62,000 nucleotides of DNA from Zygnema cylindricum (Eukaryota; Streptophyta; Zygnematophyceae; Zygnematales; Zygnemataceae). The DNA lies in NCBI GenBank assembly GCA_037447655.1, contig JBBHKE010002380.1, forward strand, positions 218,832 through 280,831, written 5' to 3'. The first letter of the stretch is position 1. Every line of letters starts with the position of its first letter. A program made the translations under genes and the position numbers. The notes under the pieces are model-generated. The model was not told the origin of the DNA. It worked only from the letters and a program-made list of their open reading frames with translations, and did no database searches. Positions 43,901 to 53,909 of this stretch are shown piece after piece.

Positions 43901-45280
43901 AGTGGCAAAGGGATTTACACAAAAGGAAGGAATTGACTACGAGGAAACCTTTGCCCCCGTGGTCAGATTTCCCTCTGTCCGCATACTTCTCAGTTTAGCA
44001 GCGGCGGAAGACATGGAAGTGCACCAGATGGACATCAAAACAACCTTTTTGCATGGAGAATTGGAAGAGGAGATCTTCATGCGACAACCCGAAGGGTTTG
44101 TGGAAGAAGGAGAGGAGAGTAAGGTATGCCGGCTGATTAAATCTCTTTATGGTTTGAAACAGGCGCCTCGACAGTGGAATAAGAAGCTTGATGAGTTTCT
44201 TACCGGTCTAGGATATATTCGGATCAGCTCAGATCACTCAATCTATGTTTTCGAAGATGAGGAAGGTTTTATATTTATTGCAATTTATGTTGATGATTTG
44301 CTTGTTTTAAGTAAATCAATGAAAAAATTAATAAACTGAAAACCGATCTTAAGGGGAGATTTGAAATGAAGGATATGGGGGAAGCAAAATATATTTTGGG
44401 AATTCAAGTAGAGAGAGACCGAAAAAGGAAAATTATAAGATTGACTCAAAAGGAAGCAATAGGGAACATGCTTGAAAAATTTCAAATGGATAAAGCTAAT
44501 AGTTGTACAACTCCAATGGAGTTGAAGAATGGAAGTGAGGGGAGTGAGGAAGAAGGAGTCATAGTCTTAGACGAGGAATTATCTCCTGATGATTAGAAGT
44601 TCATGCAGACTATTCCTTACAGGCAAGTAGTGGGAAGTCTAATCTATTTTATGAATTGTACCCGGCCGGATTTAGCTGCAGCTGTAGGAGTGCTGAGTAG
44701 AAGTCTAAATGCTCCCACTAAGAAGGATTGGGAGGCAGCTAAGAGAGTCCTTAGATATTTGGTAGGAACTAGGGATCTATTGTTGCATTTGGGTGGGGAG
44801 AATACTGACATCACTACTTGGAGTGATGCCAGTTATGGTGATGCTCCGATGAGGAGATGTACTTCTGGATATGTATTATATGTGGGTGATGGGGCTTGCT
44901 TTTGGAGTAGCAAACAGCAAAAGGTTATTGCTCAGTCCACCATGGAGGCTGAGTATATGGCCTCTTGCTCTGCTGTAAAAGAATTGATGTGGGTAAAGTC
45001 TTTGCTTGGTGAGCTTGGTCACCTTAAGAGTGGTGTGCAGAAAATATTTTGTGATAATCAGGCAGCAATCGCTATTTCTGCCAATCCTAAACACCATTTT
45101 AAAGCCAAACACATGGACATCAGACTTAGCTTTGTTAGAGAGAAAGTAGAAAACAAAATAATCAGTTTAGAGTACAGACCAGATAGTGAGATGGTAGCAG
45201 ATATGATGACCAAACCTGTGCCTTCCCCTAAGCTAATTTTTTGCAGGGAGAAGTGTGGTCTGAAATTAAAGATTGACTAG
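40922..45280 (+). pseudogene. Gag-Pol polyprotein of element E, five lesions
   Basis: Open from ATG 40922 (inside the LTR) for 821 residues: MEVSEFQVMGPPSRVPIFNG, Gag, CCHC knuckle CHFCKKPGHYMAEC (about 41820), protease WIVDSGASMHMC (42070), integrase zinc region WHKRLGHVNLDKL, integrase core DDWSR, SDNGGEYTSNQF and NGVAERLNRTL. An extra base at about 43335 shifts the frame. In the original frame TAA follows at 43437 and 43518. RT (43524-44339) has YVDDLL; loss of one G at 44320 ends it at MKKLIN. TAG at 44594 precedes RNase H (44603-45280; TTWSDASYGD, STMEAEYMAS, FCDNQAAIAI). Ends KLKID-stop. Confidence 0.94.
40942..40956 (+). other. Primer-binding site of E, intact
   Basis: GGTTATGGGCCCACC directly after the LTR. 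It is the reverse complement of the anticodon stem-loop of plant initiator tRNA-Met as I recall it (GGTGGGCCCATAACC), 15 of 15. The ATG is in the Gag frame. Confidence 0.85.
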
Positions 45281-45293
45281 AAAATAAGGGGAG
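45281..45293 (+). other. Polypurine tract of element E
   Basis: AAAATAAGGGGAG between the pol stop codon and the right LTR. Confidence 0.85.
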
Positions 45294-46340
45294 TGTAGAA
45301 ACTAATGGTTTTATTAGTATTTTCTAGGTCTGAAAAGAAATATAGAAGTCGAGGCAGTCTATCTCTAACTTCTCTCTCCAACTCTCAAACTTGTCGCAGT
45401 CACTGAGAAATTGGAGAGGAAGCTAGAGCCATGGCTACCTTGGCTATCCTGAGGTTTACGGGAATCTTATATTAGGGTTTATTTGTTTAATTAAAAGGTA
45501 TGTGCCGGCGGCAGGATTTGATCCTTGTACCTACCGTCCGGCAGAAAAAACAGCCGGAAGCCTTAGCCGTTTAGTCTAACGGTAGTGTTACGTAGTATGT
45601 AGTTTGATATTTATTTAAATAGGTATACGTGCGATAAATCATTTAACTGAAATGAATTACGGGATACATAGATCCAGTAATATATAATGTACGACTTACG
45701 GTTAGGACACAAATCAGTACCGCGCATTTGTTTCCTAAATGAAACAAATACCCCCGCAGTATTTATTACGGCTACGATTAAAGCCGAATTTAATCAGACG
45801 GCCGGAATTAGCGCCGAGATCGCGGAGGAAGATTTCGGCGGTTTGTGGCCATCGCCACATCGGATGACGCGTGGCGAAATTCCGTTGGATTGTGGAATCT
45901 CCGGAGATTATGGCACCGAATCCGGATTTGACATGTGTCAACATTTTGGCCATATCGTACAATGTCCGTACATAAGGTACACCGGCAGTTGTACTTTTGC
46001 GTACGGAACTCAATTCTGATTGGTTCCGTACATCAGTAGATAGAGTCTGTGAGAGAGATAGGACTTAGAAAAATTAGAAGATAGGACCCCCTATCCCAGA
46101 GAGCTTCTGTACAAAAGGTCAACTTTGACCCTCCATAACTTACTGCTCAGGGGAGCAAATTCAGAGATTCTTTTTGCTATCGACTCAGGGGAGTCTTGCC
46201 TTCACAGGGGTGAAGTTGGTCAGAGTTTTTGTCTGCCAGGGTGGCAGTTATTTTTGCTTAAACACAAAGGGGTCAGGATTATCCTAGAGGCTTCTTGGAA
46301 GCTGTCCACTCTGAGGACTTATGGAGGTCTCAGAGTTTCA
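45294..46340 (+). repeat. 3' LTR of element E
   Basis: 1,047 bp, same length as the left LTR. Differences noted near 45702, 45775, 45840, 45977, 45983 and 46092. Confidence 0.95.
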
Positions 46341-46345
46341 GATAG

Positions 46346-46690
46346 AGGGAAGTATTCTCTAATTGTTTATTTCTTCTTACTATCGCGTTGCATCACTCAT
46401 CAACCTACTTTCCTTAGTAGCCCTCAACAAATAGGATATTGAAAGAGATAATTGCACGTAACTCGATATTATTTCTCTTTATTACCTTTTGTTTGGTGTT
46501 AAAGCTTTATTAACTTCTTTTTTTGTGCGCAATGTATCTCCTACATCTCTCCTTCACGATAAGAAGACCCTTGCATGATGACACTTAAAAGTGGCATAGA
46601 TCGGGTCTTTCCCATTTTCTCATCTTTGTGTGCGACATTTTTTACGAATGTCTAACAAATGTTGGTGTGACATGGGGTGTGTTTTTATTC
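46346..46690. other. Spacer without a recognised gene
   Basis: AT-rich sequence between element E and the microsatellite. Nothing supported. Confidence 0.5.
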
Positions 46691-46692
46691 CG

Positions 46693-46811
<119 letters not shown>

Positions 46812-46820
46812 TGTATGTAT

Positions 46821-47226
46821 TGGTGTTGTGTATGGCAAGAAATTTATCGCTATAACACCGATACTGATAGTTATCGATAAGTGGAAAAATATAGTACGTG
46901 ATATAATAGTATTAAATAATATATTCTATTATGTTATTCATTGTATTTAGCATGGTATGCCACGTGTATAAATCTGTTTCGTACTGTCTAACGGAATAAC
47001 GACGGTTCAGTACAACGGAATAAACCATACAATTGTACAGCAATAATCGTACTATTATTGCCGATAGTTGTCGGTAACGGTGTTATCGCGATGGAAAACC
47101 GATATTATCAGTGTTTTATCGGCGATAACACCGGTGTTGATATATCGTGCCAATATATCGATTATCCACAAGCCAAAAAAATGTACATATTGAATGTTGG
47201 TAAGTCGCCTTCGATACACAACACAA
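46821..47226. mobile_element. Worn hAT-like repeat of the GTGTTGTGTAT family
   Basis: Left end GGTGTTGTGTATGG and right end CGATACACAACAC are inverted and resemble the ends of the elements at 57.6-59.4 kb. Just inside both ends are the same GATAGTTATCG-type palindromic runs. About 400 bp, no target duplication found; the left end abuts the microsatellite. Confidence 0.6.
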
Positions 47227-47568
47227 CAGTACAGTACAATACAGTTGTGGTAGCCGGTATAACCTGTTTTCACTACACCCAATGTTTGAACATGTGAGAA
47301 CAGGTTCCACGTTATCTTTATTTTTTCACTCGTCTCATCACAGCAAATCAAATCTGAGTGCGCTTTTCAATGGCGACGCACGCAATATCGAATGTCGACA
47401 CCGTTATCTGACACTTATTCTGTACGTTTTTACGAAACAATGAGCAATTTTAGTACGAAGTTGACACATTTTTTATACTACACTATTTAAAACTGTCCAA
47501 TTTAGAGTCCTTATTAACACTGATTGAACAATAACCTACATAAACGTAAAAAAAACAATTAGAGTTTT
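47227..47568. other. Spacer without a recognised gene
   Basis: AT-rich; nothing supported. Confidence 0.5.
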
Positions 47569-47576
47569 TAATTCTA

Positions 47577-49728
47577 GGGAATTGCTAACCGCAGAGACGA
47601 TTTTTGCTGGGCGCAGGTAGTTGTCAGAAATTGTACATTTGAAGTACAATTTCGTACAGGCTACGTACCTTTAATTTCAGATCTGACGGTCAATCACTGG
47701 AACAACTTTGACTGGCGGATTATTGTACCGGCGGTTAAAAAAGTGCCGCGCTTGCAAACGTCGACCGTCATAAAAAAAAAATGACACGGCCGGCGCAGTT
47801 TTACCGTAACCAAACTGCAGCAGCCACATATAAATAAAATGGCTATGCGCAGGTAGTTTATCACTTCACGTTAGCTGCAAAAATGAAATCAACTCGTTGT
47901 CACTTCCACCGTGGACGTGACGACGTGTCATTTTAGTTTCATCGATATTTAGGGTATGTCCCCATGTGCAGAAGTAAGGGTTTTTTTCTGTCTTTTTCCT
48001 GTAAAACTTAGCGTCGTACTGCCTAAGTTCTAACCGTACGAAGGAATCGCAAATTTGTAGAGTACAATTTGCGTCATCCTCGAACTTAGGATGTACGAAA
48101 ATTTGTCGTCTTGTGTTTTTCGACCCACTTCGACGACAAAAAACGTCATCTTCAACCTTATCTTTAAAACACATGCGCAATGTGTTTTAAAACTAGGGAT
48201 TTTCTATAACCAAATAGGAACATATATTCGCACGTGTCGTAATTTTCAAAAAAATCCATACAATTTCCAAGGGCAAAAAAACTACAGAATTCGCTATGTT
48301 TTGCCCGTTTGTGTTCAATACGACGAAGAGAAGTGCACAATTTGTTTGATTTTGTCCGTTTTCTTTTAGAACGGGATTTTTTTTTTGCAAGGGTCTTGAA
48401 ATTTCGATGCCATTTCACGTCGAGCGAACAGGCGATGCGAAGGCAAAGCGCATCTTCTTCAACCGTGAAACTGCACAGGCTGGAAGGCGGTACTCTACCA
48501 TGTCATGGTAAGACATGCGACGTCACAAGCAGTTCCGCAAAATAACGTGCGATAACACAGATCGTAGACGTTGACAACCGTCACAAGTATTGTCGACGTA
48601 TACAATCGTCACAATCGTAAGTTACGATTACGTTCTTACACATAGAGACACTTGAAAACCGGGTCTGGCGGATCCGCGATAAAATACAAAGTAAGTTCAC
48701 TAAGTTACAAGTACATGGGTTATACCCTTATACGCGGGTAGTCGGGTACGCATTTTTATTTTGTACGAAGATTATTTGGTTTCGTGCGAGTTAACACATG
48801 TTGTACGTCGTCCATTAATATGTGTCCAAGTTCAATTTAACGGTTCGCGAGTTAATTTCATTTTTGCAGTAAACTACACCGCCAATCGCTATTAGCGTAG
48901 AAGTTTCTTTAGCGTATATGAATAATTACAGTGGTGTATGTTAATTAAGAATTTGAAAAATTTAAAAAAAAACATATATTATAATTGTTCAATAATGCTA
49001 ATTTGGCTCTTTGAAAAAAAAAATGTCGGTCGCAAACATGCTTACACTAATATAGGTATTTGTAGAAAATCTGATAAATCGTACACAAATCGTACGTTCA
49101 CACAGTCGAAACGTGGTTGCTGGACGAATATGTGCGAACGTGATATTTGACAACCCGATTTCATCCCCTTTTTAGAGCGCACATTCTCATGCGTCTGCGG
49201 CTACTAAAACTCATTAGTTATACATATTCACTTAAAAAGGTACAATTTTGTACGGTCTGACAACTACCGTACACCACACTATTTAAAAGACAACGTACTT
49301 TCATTTTGTAAAAAACTTGGAAAATAACCCTAAATGGCGTACAGAAAAAAATAGAATAAATGACGCTAATGGAGAATAAAATATAAAAGATGCGGGACGG
49401 AATTAGCGTACACTACGCTAATAGCGATTGGCGGTGTACTGTACCTGAACGCAGCCATTTTATTTATATGTGGCTGCCGCAGTTTGGTTACAGTAAACCT
49501 GCGCCGGCCGTGTGATTTTTTTTTTTTTTTATGACGGTCGACGTTTGCAAGCGCGACACTTTTTTAACCCCCGGTACAATATTCCCCCAGTCAAAGTTGT
49601 TCGACGGATTGACCGTCAGTCTGAAATTAAAATTACGTACCTACCAATGCCAAATGTACAATTTCAGGCGCTTACAGTACAGCGCTGTATCTGCGCCTGT
49701 AAAATCATCTCTGCGATTAGCAATTCCC
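47577..49728. mobile_element. DNA transposon with about 285-bp terminal inverted repeats
   Basis: Ends GGGAATTGCTAACCGCAGAG and its near-exact inverse; arms 47577-47860 and about 49443-49728. Flanked by a perfect 8-bp duplication TAATTCTA (47569-47576 and 49729-49736). Long arms and a GGG start suggest a Mutator-like element, although those usually make 9-bp duplications; an 8-bp duplication also fits hAT. Both arms carry ATATAAATAAAATGG, a TATA-like motif pointing inward. No intact transposase; a decayed coding-like segment sits near the left arm. Confidence 0.85.
47930..48400 (-). pseudogene. Decayed coding-like segment inside the long-TIR element
   Basis: Minus strand 48180-47866 is open and reads MCFKDKVEDDVFCRR, then FVHPKFEDDANCTLQICDSF and YFCTWGHTLNIDETKM. 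It is similar over about 420 bp to plus-strand 59440-59860, where the same words appear with stops. Product not recognised; it may be a piece of the transposase of this family. Confidence 0.45.
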
Positions 49729-49736
49729 TAATTCTA

Positions 49737-50360
49737 TTTTAGATTCGAGGGTAAAAATTCGGGGGCTCCTGCCACTGAACTGCACCTAATTCTTAAGCGT
49801 ATCGCTTAGCTGCCGCATGTCACGTCGCCTCATTACCATGCGTGACGTTTTCTTCCTGTCTCACGCTCGACAAAAATTGCTGTCGTCTACTGAATTTATG
49901 CGGGTAGAGCGTACGGATTAAACAACTCTACCGGCCACATTACGAGTCCTTCCCAAAAAATTGACGAGATTCCATACGGACAAACGCCCCAGATGCTGAT
50001 TTGTCGTACATCCGCACAAAAAGTCACCAACGGTTTCGATTATTCTCAATCCAACGGAAGAAACTGCGTTCTGACAAAAGCTAAATGGAATCAGCTGAAA
50101 TGCATTGACGGTCCCGATTACATTTCCTTCCACGATTGAAAAGTCGACCATGCCGAGATTCCATAATCTGTGCTTCCGGCAGCTCAAATCCAGCAATAAA
50201 GTAAAAGCATCCAACAAACAGGATCTCGTCAATTCTACGTCAACGGACATCCACTAATAAGACAAAAAATGTACTTTTATAGAGTACAATCAAATAGTAC
50301 GGACAACACATGGCCACAGGTCAATGAGTTGTACAAGTACAACAAATTCAGATACCCCTG
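49737..50360. other. Spacer upstream of the GATA gene
   Basis: An open frame on the minus strand (50250-49918) has no family signature. No transposon ends seen. Possibly distal promoter. Confidence 0.4.
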
Positions 50361-51477
50361 AAATAGAATCTACATCATTACCTTGACAGCGTCCTTTCCG
50401 CAAGTCATCTTCTTCTTTTCCCTCTTTTCCGTACCCCAACCACGATATTTTTTTTCTTTTCCTTTCCGGTCCTTCCGGTAGAACTGGTTGTCACTCTTCT
50501 GACGGTCACTTCTGGGCCGTCGAGATGGAATCTCATCTCCGCGTGTCAGAACGCTAACGGCCAATTGCTCGTCACTGACATGTCACGCTACAACTCTTGT
50601 CCCACCACTTTTTTTTCCTGCCCGCAAAAAATATACTGACCACAAAAAAAAGCAAAACTTCGACCATTCACGTTCCCCGGCCGATCCAGCCAGCCAATCG
50701 AAACCCCTTTGTGATGTGGCGCCCCACACTACAAAAACAAAAAGTCCGTCTCCTTTCCTCTCCGTGGGCCCCACCGCGATATTTCCAACAACTGGCCGCG
50801 AACGTCCGGAAATCCGTACAGTACCTTCCGACGAGTCCGCTTTCGAACAGAAAAACTCCCGCGCGCGAAGATCCTCCTGTGCGGCCTCGGCCTGCGGCGT
50901 GCGATTGTGGATCCGACGGTCTGGATCGTCCGATCCGGCGAGGGCCCCAGCGCGGAGCGGCACGTCCCGCGGCGAATCGCGCCGTCCGTTGACCGGGGGG
51001 GGGGGGCAGGGAAACAATTGACACGTGGGATTATTACTGCGAGCGTGGGAAGAGAGAGAGAGAGAGAGAGCTCACAGGCCAGAGAGAGAGAGGGAGAGGA
51101 AAAAAGTGCGAGGGAGCGATAGAGAGAGATAGCGAGAGAGAGGGAGAGAGAGAGAGTGATAGAGAGAGTGTGACAGGGAAAGAGAGGGAGAGGGCAAGTA
51201 AGAGGGAGTGAGATATTGAGAGACTGGGAGAGAGAGGGAGGGAGAGGGACTGAAAAGGAGATAGTGGAGAGGAAGAGGTGAGAGGAGAGAGTGAAGGAGA
51301 GATTTTTGGCAGGGAGTGGGAAGGAGGGAGCAGTGTGCGAGGGAGGTAGGCGAGGGGAGGAGAGAGGAATAAGGTAGGTGGAGGGAGAAAGGACTGGAGA
51401 GAGCGAGGAGAGATAGAGAGGGGAGAGGAGAGAAGGGAGGAGCCTCAGAGGTTATCCGTGTTAGAGAAATCGTGAGG

Positions 51478-51539
<62 letters not shown>

Positions 51540-51611
51540 TAGAGGGAGATAGATTGAGAGAGAGTGAGAGAGAGAGAGAGGGAGAGAGATCGCGAGAGTA
51601 AGAGAGAATAT
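50361..51611 (+). promoter_or_regulatory. Promoter and 5' leader region of the GATA gene
   Basis: From about 50500 the DNA becomes GC-richer, with a run of 12 G at 50995-51006. From 51046 to 51600 it is almost pure purine on the coding strand (GAGAGA tracts, longest at 51481-51530). No TATA box seen; the start site cannot be placed. Purine-rich GA tracts are common in plant 5' leaders and GAGA-binding promoters. Confidence 0.55.
51046..51604 (+). repeat. GA-rich low-complexity tract
   Basis: (GA)n and GGAGA-type repeats directly before the GATA start codon. The reverse-strand frames through it (Ser-Leu repeats) are not genes. Confidence 0.9.
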
Positions 51612-53909
51612 ATGGCTCCCCCTTCCTTCCCAATGAGTCTTCTCCTAGGCGGCATGTGCTTCGCTCCCTCTCCTTCTCCCCCTCCCCCCCCCTCCGCCTG
51701 CCACGTGGCGGCCCCTGACGGCCACTCCCTCCGTGTCCAGCTCGGCTGCATGGACGTGCCAGCTGGCAGTCGCCAGGAGGGCGCCCAGGCGCCGTACGGG
51801 GGGGGACTGCTGGAGGCTCACACGTGCCAGAGGGCCGACCTGGTGAGGACCACTCCCTTCCCTTCCCCCTCTCCCCTTTTTCCCCTCTCCCCTTTTTCCC
51901 CTCTTCCCTTTTTCCCCTCTCCCCTTTTTCCCCTCTTCCCTTCTTCCCCTGCCTCCCGTTGTTTCTCTCTTTTGTGTCCTCTCTCGGATTTTTCTTTTGT
52001 ATCCTTCTGTTGCAATCCTTTCTCTCTCTCTCTCTCCTCTCGCTCTCACGATTCTTATCCCTTCTATATCTCTCCATTTCCTTGCTTCTCTTTTTTATCT
52101 CACTTACACTCTGTCTCTCTCTCGCCTTTTTTCCCTCTTTCTATCCCTCTTTATCCTCGTGGGCTTTCTCTGACTTTCTCACTCTCTCCCTCACACGCTC
52201 ACACATTTTGTCTCTCTCCCTCTCTCTCTCTCTCCCCTCCCCTCAGGCCGGCGGTGGCGCGGCGGAGGAGGCAGATGTGCTCTCGTACTCCTTTGAGGAC
52301 CTGACGGCGCCCATAGAGGATCTGGGGGGGGGTGAGGGAGGCTGGAGGGACATGGAGGCCGAGCTTTGCATTCCGGTCCGTACACTTTCTCTCTCTCTCT
52401 CTTTTTCCCCTTTTCCCTTTCTCGCTCTCTCTCTCCTTCTCCGCTCTATTTCGCTCTCTCTTCCTCTCGGTTGTACTCCCTATTTTTTGCACTATGTAGG
52501 CCTTCCTCCTCGTCTCATTGTCCATCCCTCTCTCTTCTCTCTCTCTCTCTCTCTTCCCCCCCTCTCTCTCTCTGCAGGACGACAATCTCTCAGAACTGAA
52601 CTGGATGGCAGCCATAGAACCTCTCCCCTCCCTCCCTGTCCCCCCACCCAACTGGTGCTCCAGTCCCCCGGATGACCCCTCCTGTAGTGTGGAAGAGGGA
52701 GAGATTGTCCTCCCTCCCTCTCTCACCTCTTCCTCCATGGATCAACATTCCTCCTCCATGGCCATTTCCCACCCAACCTCCTACCATCATACCCAGAATC
52801 AGTACCTCTTTCAGGATCAGAAGCCATTGTCAAATCAGAATCAGTACCATTTTCAGAACCAGAATTCTTCACCTCATGTTTTCAATGACCAATTTTATAA
52901 TCAGAACCAGTACCAGTATCTCTACCAGGATCAGGATCACGATTTTTCTTACCAAAATCCGTACCAAAGTCAGAACCAGAAACCATTCCAGACCCAAAAT
53001 CAGTACCAGAATCAATATCAGAATCAGTACCACAATCAGAATCAGAATCAGCATAAGAATCAGTACCAGGACCAGAATCAGGAGGATCATCATCTCGTAG
53101 AGGAAAATGTGCCAACTGGCGTGCATGAGAATGTGACAGCTGGCAGCTTTTCGTCTTTTCGCGGTCGAGCTAGGAGCAAGCGTAACCGAGGAATGTCGCG
53201 AGCGTGGTCCTCCAGCGACCTCCTCGCTAGCATGGCACTGAATGACGTGGCAGCATCAGGATCAGGATCTTCCAAAAACGGGCGAATCCAGCGCGGTGTT
53301 TCTGACCCTATGTCTTTGTCTTCTTCCTGGAGTCCCTCGGCTTCAGACGACAGCTACGGACCGAACCTCGAGGAAGTGGGTGAGGATTCAAAAACCTCAA
53401 ACGGAGGAGGAGGATGGGGAGGGAAAGTCTCCGGAAAAGGAAGCATTTCCAAAGGAGTTTTTGGAGGTAGTGGAAACTCTCTCTCGGTTCGAAAAGGAAC
53501 TGATGGTAGTAATGGTAGAAGATGTAGTCATTGTGGGAGTACTAAAACTCCTCAGTGGAGAGCTGGGCCTTTGGGCCCAAAAACTTTATGTAACGCTTGT
53601 GGAGTTCGATTTAAGTCCGGAAGATTGCTTCCAGAATATCGACCGGCCGGAAGTCCCGGATACGAAAATGACAAACATTCGAATTCGCACCGGAAAATTT
53701 TGGAAATGAGGAAACAAATGGAGCAAAGGATGGAAATAGAAGGGAAAGCAGAGATGGAGAGTTCGGATTCAGGAGGAGGGAGAGAGACTAGGGAGGAACG
53801 GTGTCAGGAGTCGGGAGCGAATAGCGTGATGAAGGAGGGGAAGGGAGCGGAAGTTGGGTTTTGGAAGTGGAAGGAAGAGAGGGAGGAGGAGATGTGTGAG
53901 GGTGGCTAG
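51612..53909 (+). CDS. GATA-type zinc-finger transcription factor, plant class A, three exons
   Basis: Nuclear DNA-binding regulator of GATA sites. Exons 51612-51842 (77 codons), 52247-52375 (43 codons) and 52578-53909 (443 codons plus TAG); introns begin GT and end AG and all join in phase 0, giving 563 residues. Exon 2-3 reads [16 protein letters not shown], the acidic conserved block of this class. Residues about 190-290 are a Gln/Asn/Tyr repeat. [11 protein letters not shown] is the conserved basic motif. The finger is CSHC (436-439), 18 residues with [18 protein letters not shown] (458-461), then [17 protein letters not shown] and [16 protein letters not shown], diagnostic of plant class A. 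Longer than usual (commonly about 250-400) because of the repeat and a charged tail. The exon 1 start is the least certain part; Met47 or an exon 2 start are alternatives. Confidence 0.9.
51843..52246 (+). other. Intron 1 of the GATA gene
   Basis: 404 bp, CTG/GTGAGG to CCCTCAG/GCC, nearly all C and T. Holds a minisatellite of a CCCCTTTTTCCCCTCT-like 16-17 bp unit, about five copies, at 51869-51950. Confidence 0.85.
52376..52577 (+). other. Intron 2 of the GATA gene
   Basis: 202 bp, CCG/GTCCGT to CTGCAG/GAC, CT-rich. Splicing rebuilds the conserved [12 protein letters not shown] block. Confidence 0.9.
52785..53090 (+). repeat. Tandem CAGAATCAGTAC-type repeat coding for Gln/Asn/Tyr
   Basis: Degenerate 12-bp and 6-bp units (CAGAAT, CAGTAC, CAGGAT) within exon 3, giving about 100 residues of QNQYQ-like sequence. 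No frame break inside. Confidence 0.9.

Larger units (their letters stand above)
39895..46340 (+). mobile_element. Copia LTR retrotransposon E, youngest copy
   Basis: 6,446 bp with two 1,047-bp LTRs (39895-40941, 45294-46340) that differ at about six sites by my reading, and a perfect duplication GATAG (39890-39894 and 46341-46345). Order LTR, primer site, gag, pr, in, rt, rh, polypurine tract, LTR. The polyprotein has at least five disabling changes in spite of the young LTRs. Confidence 0.96.

Noticed and set aside
44311-44345. Programmed frameshift at the A-run in RT of B and E
   Set aside because: Intact sister copies (F and the C fragments) have an uninterrupted frame here, so the shift is a lesion and not a regulatory site.
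49918-50250. A 110-codon minus-strand frame
   Set aside because: No recognisable family, no splice context, no repeat copy to compare; kept as spacer.
51445-52077. A 210-residue minus-strand frame rich in Arg/Glu/Ser across the GATA gene
   Set aside because: Antisense of GA/CT repeats and of exon 1; no domain.
52590-53126. Minus-strand frames of Leu/Ile/Val or Asp/Ser repeats
   Set aside because: Antisense shadows of the Gln/Asn repeat in GATA exon 3.
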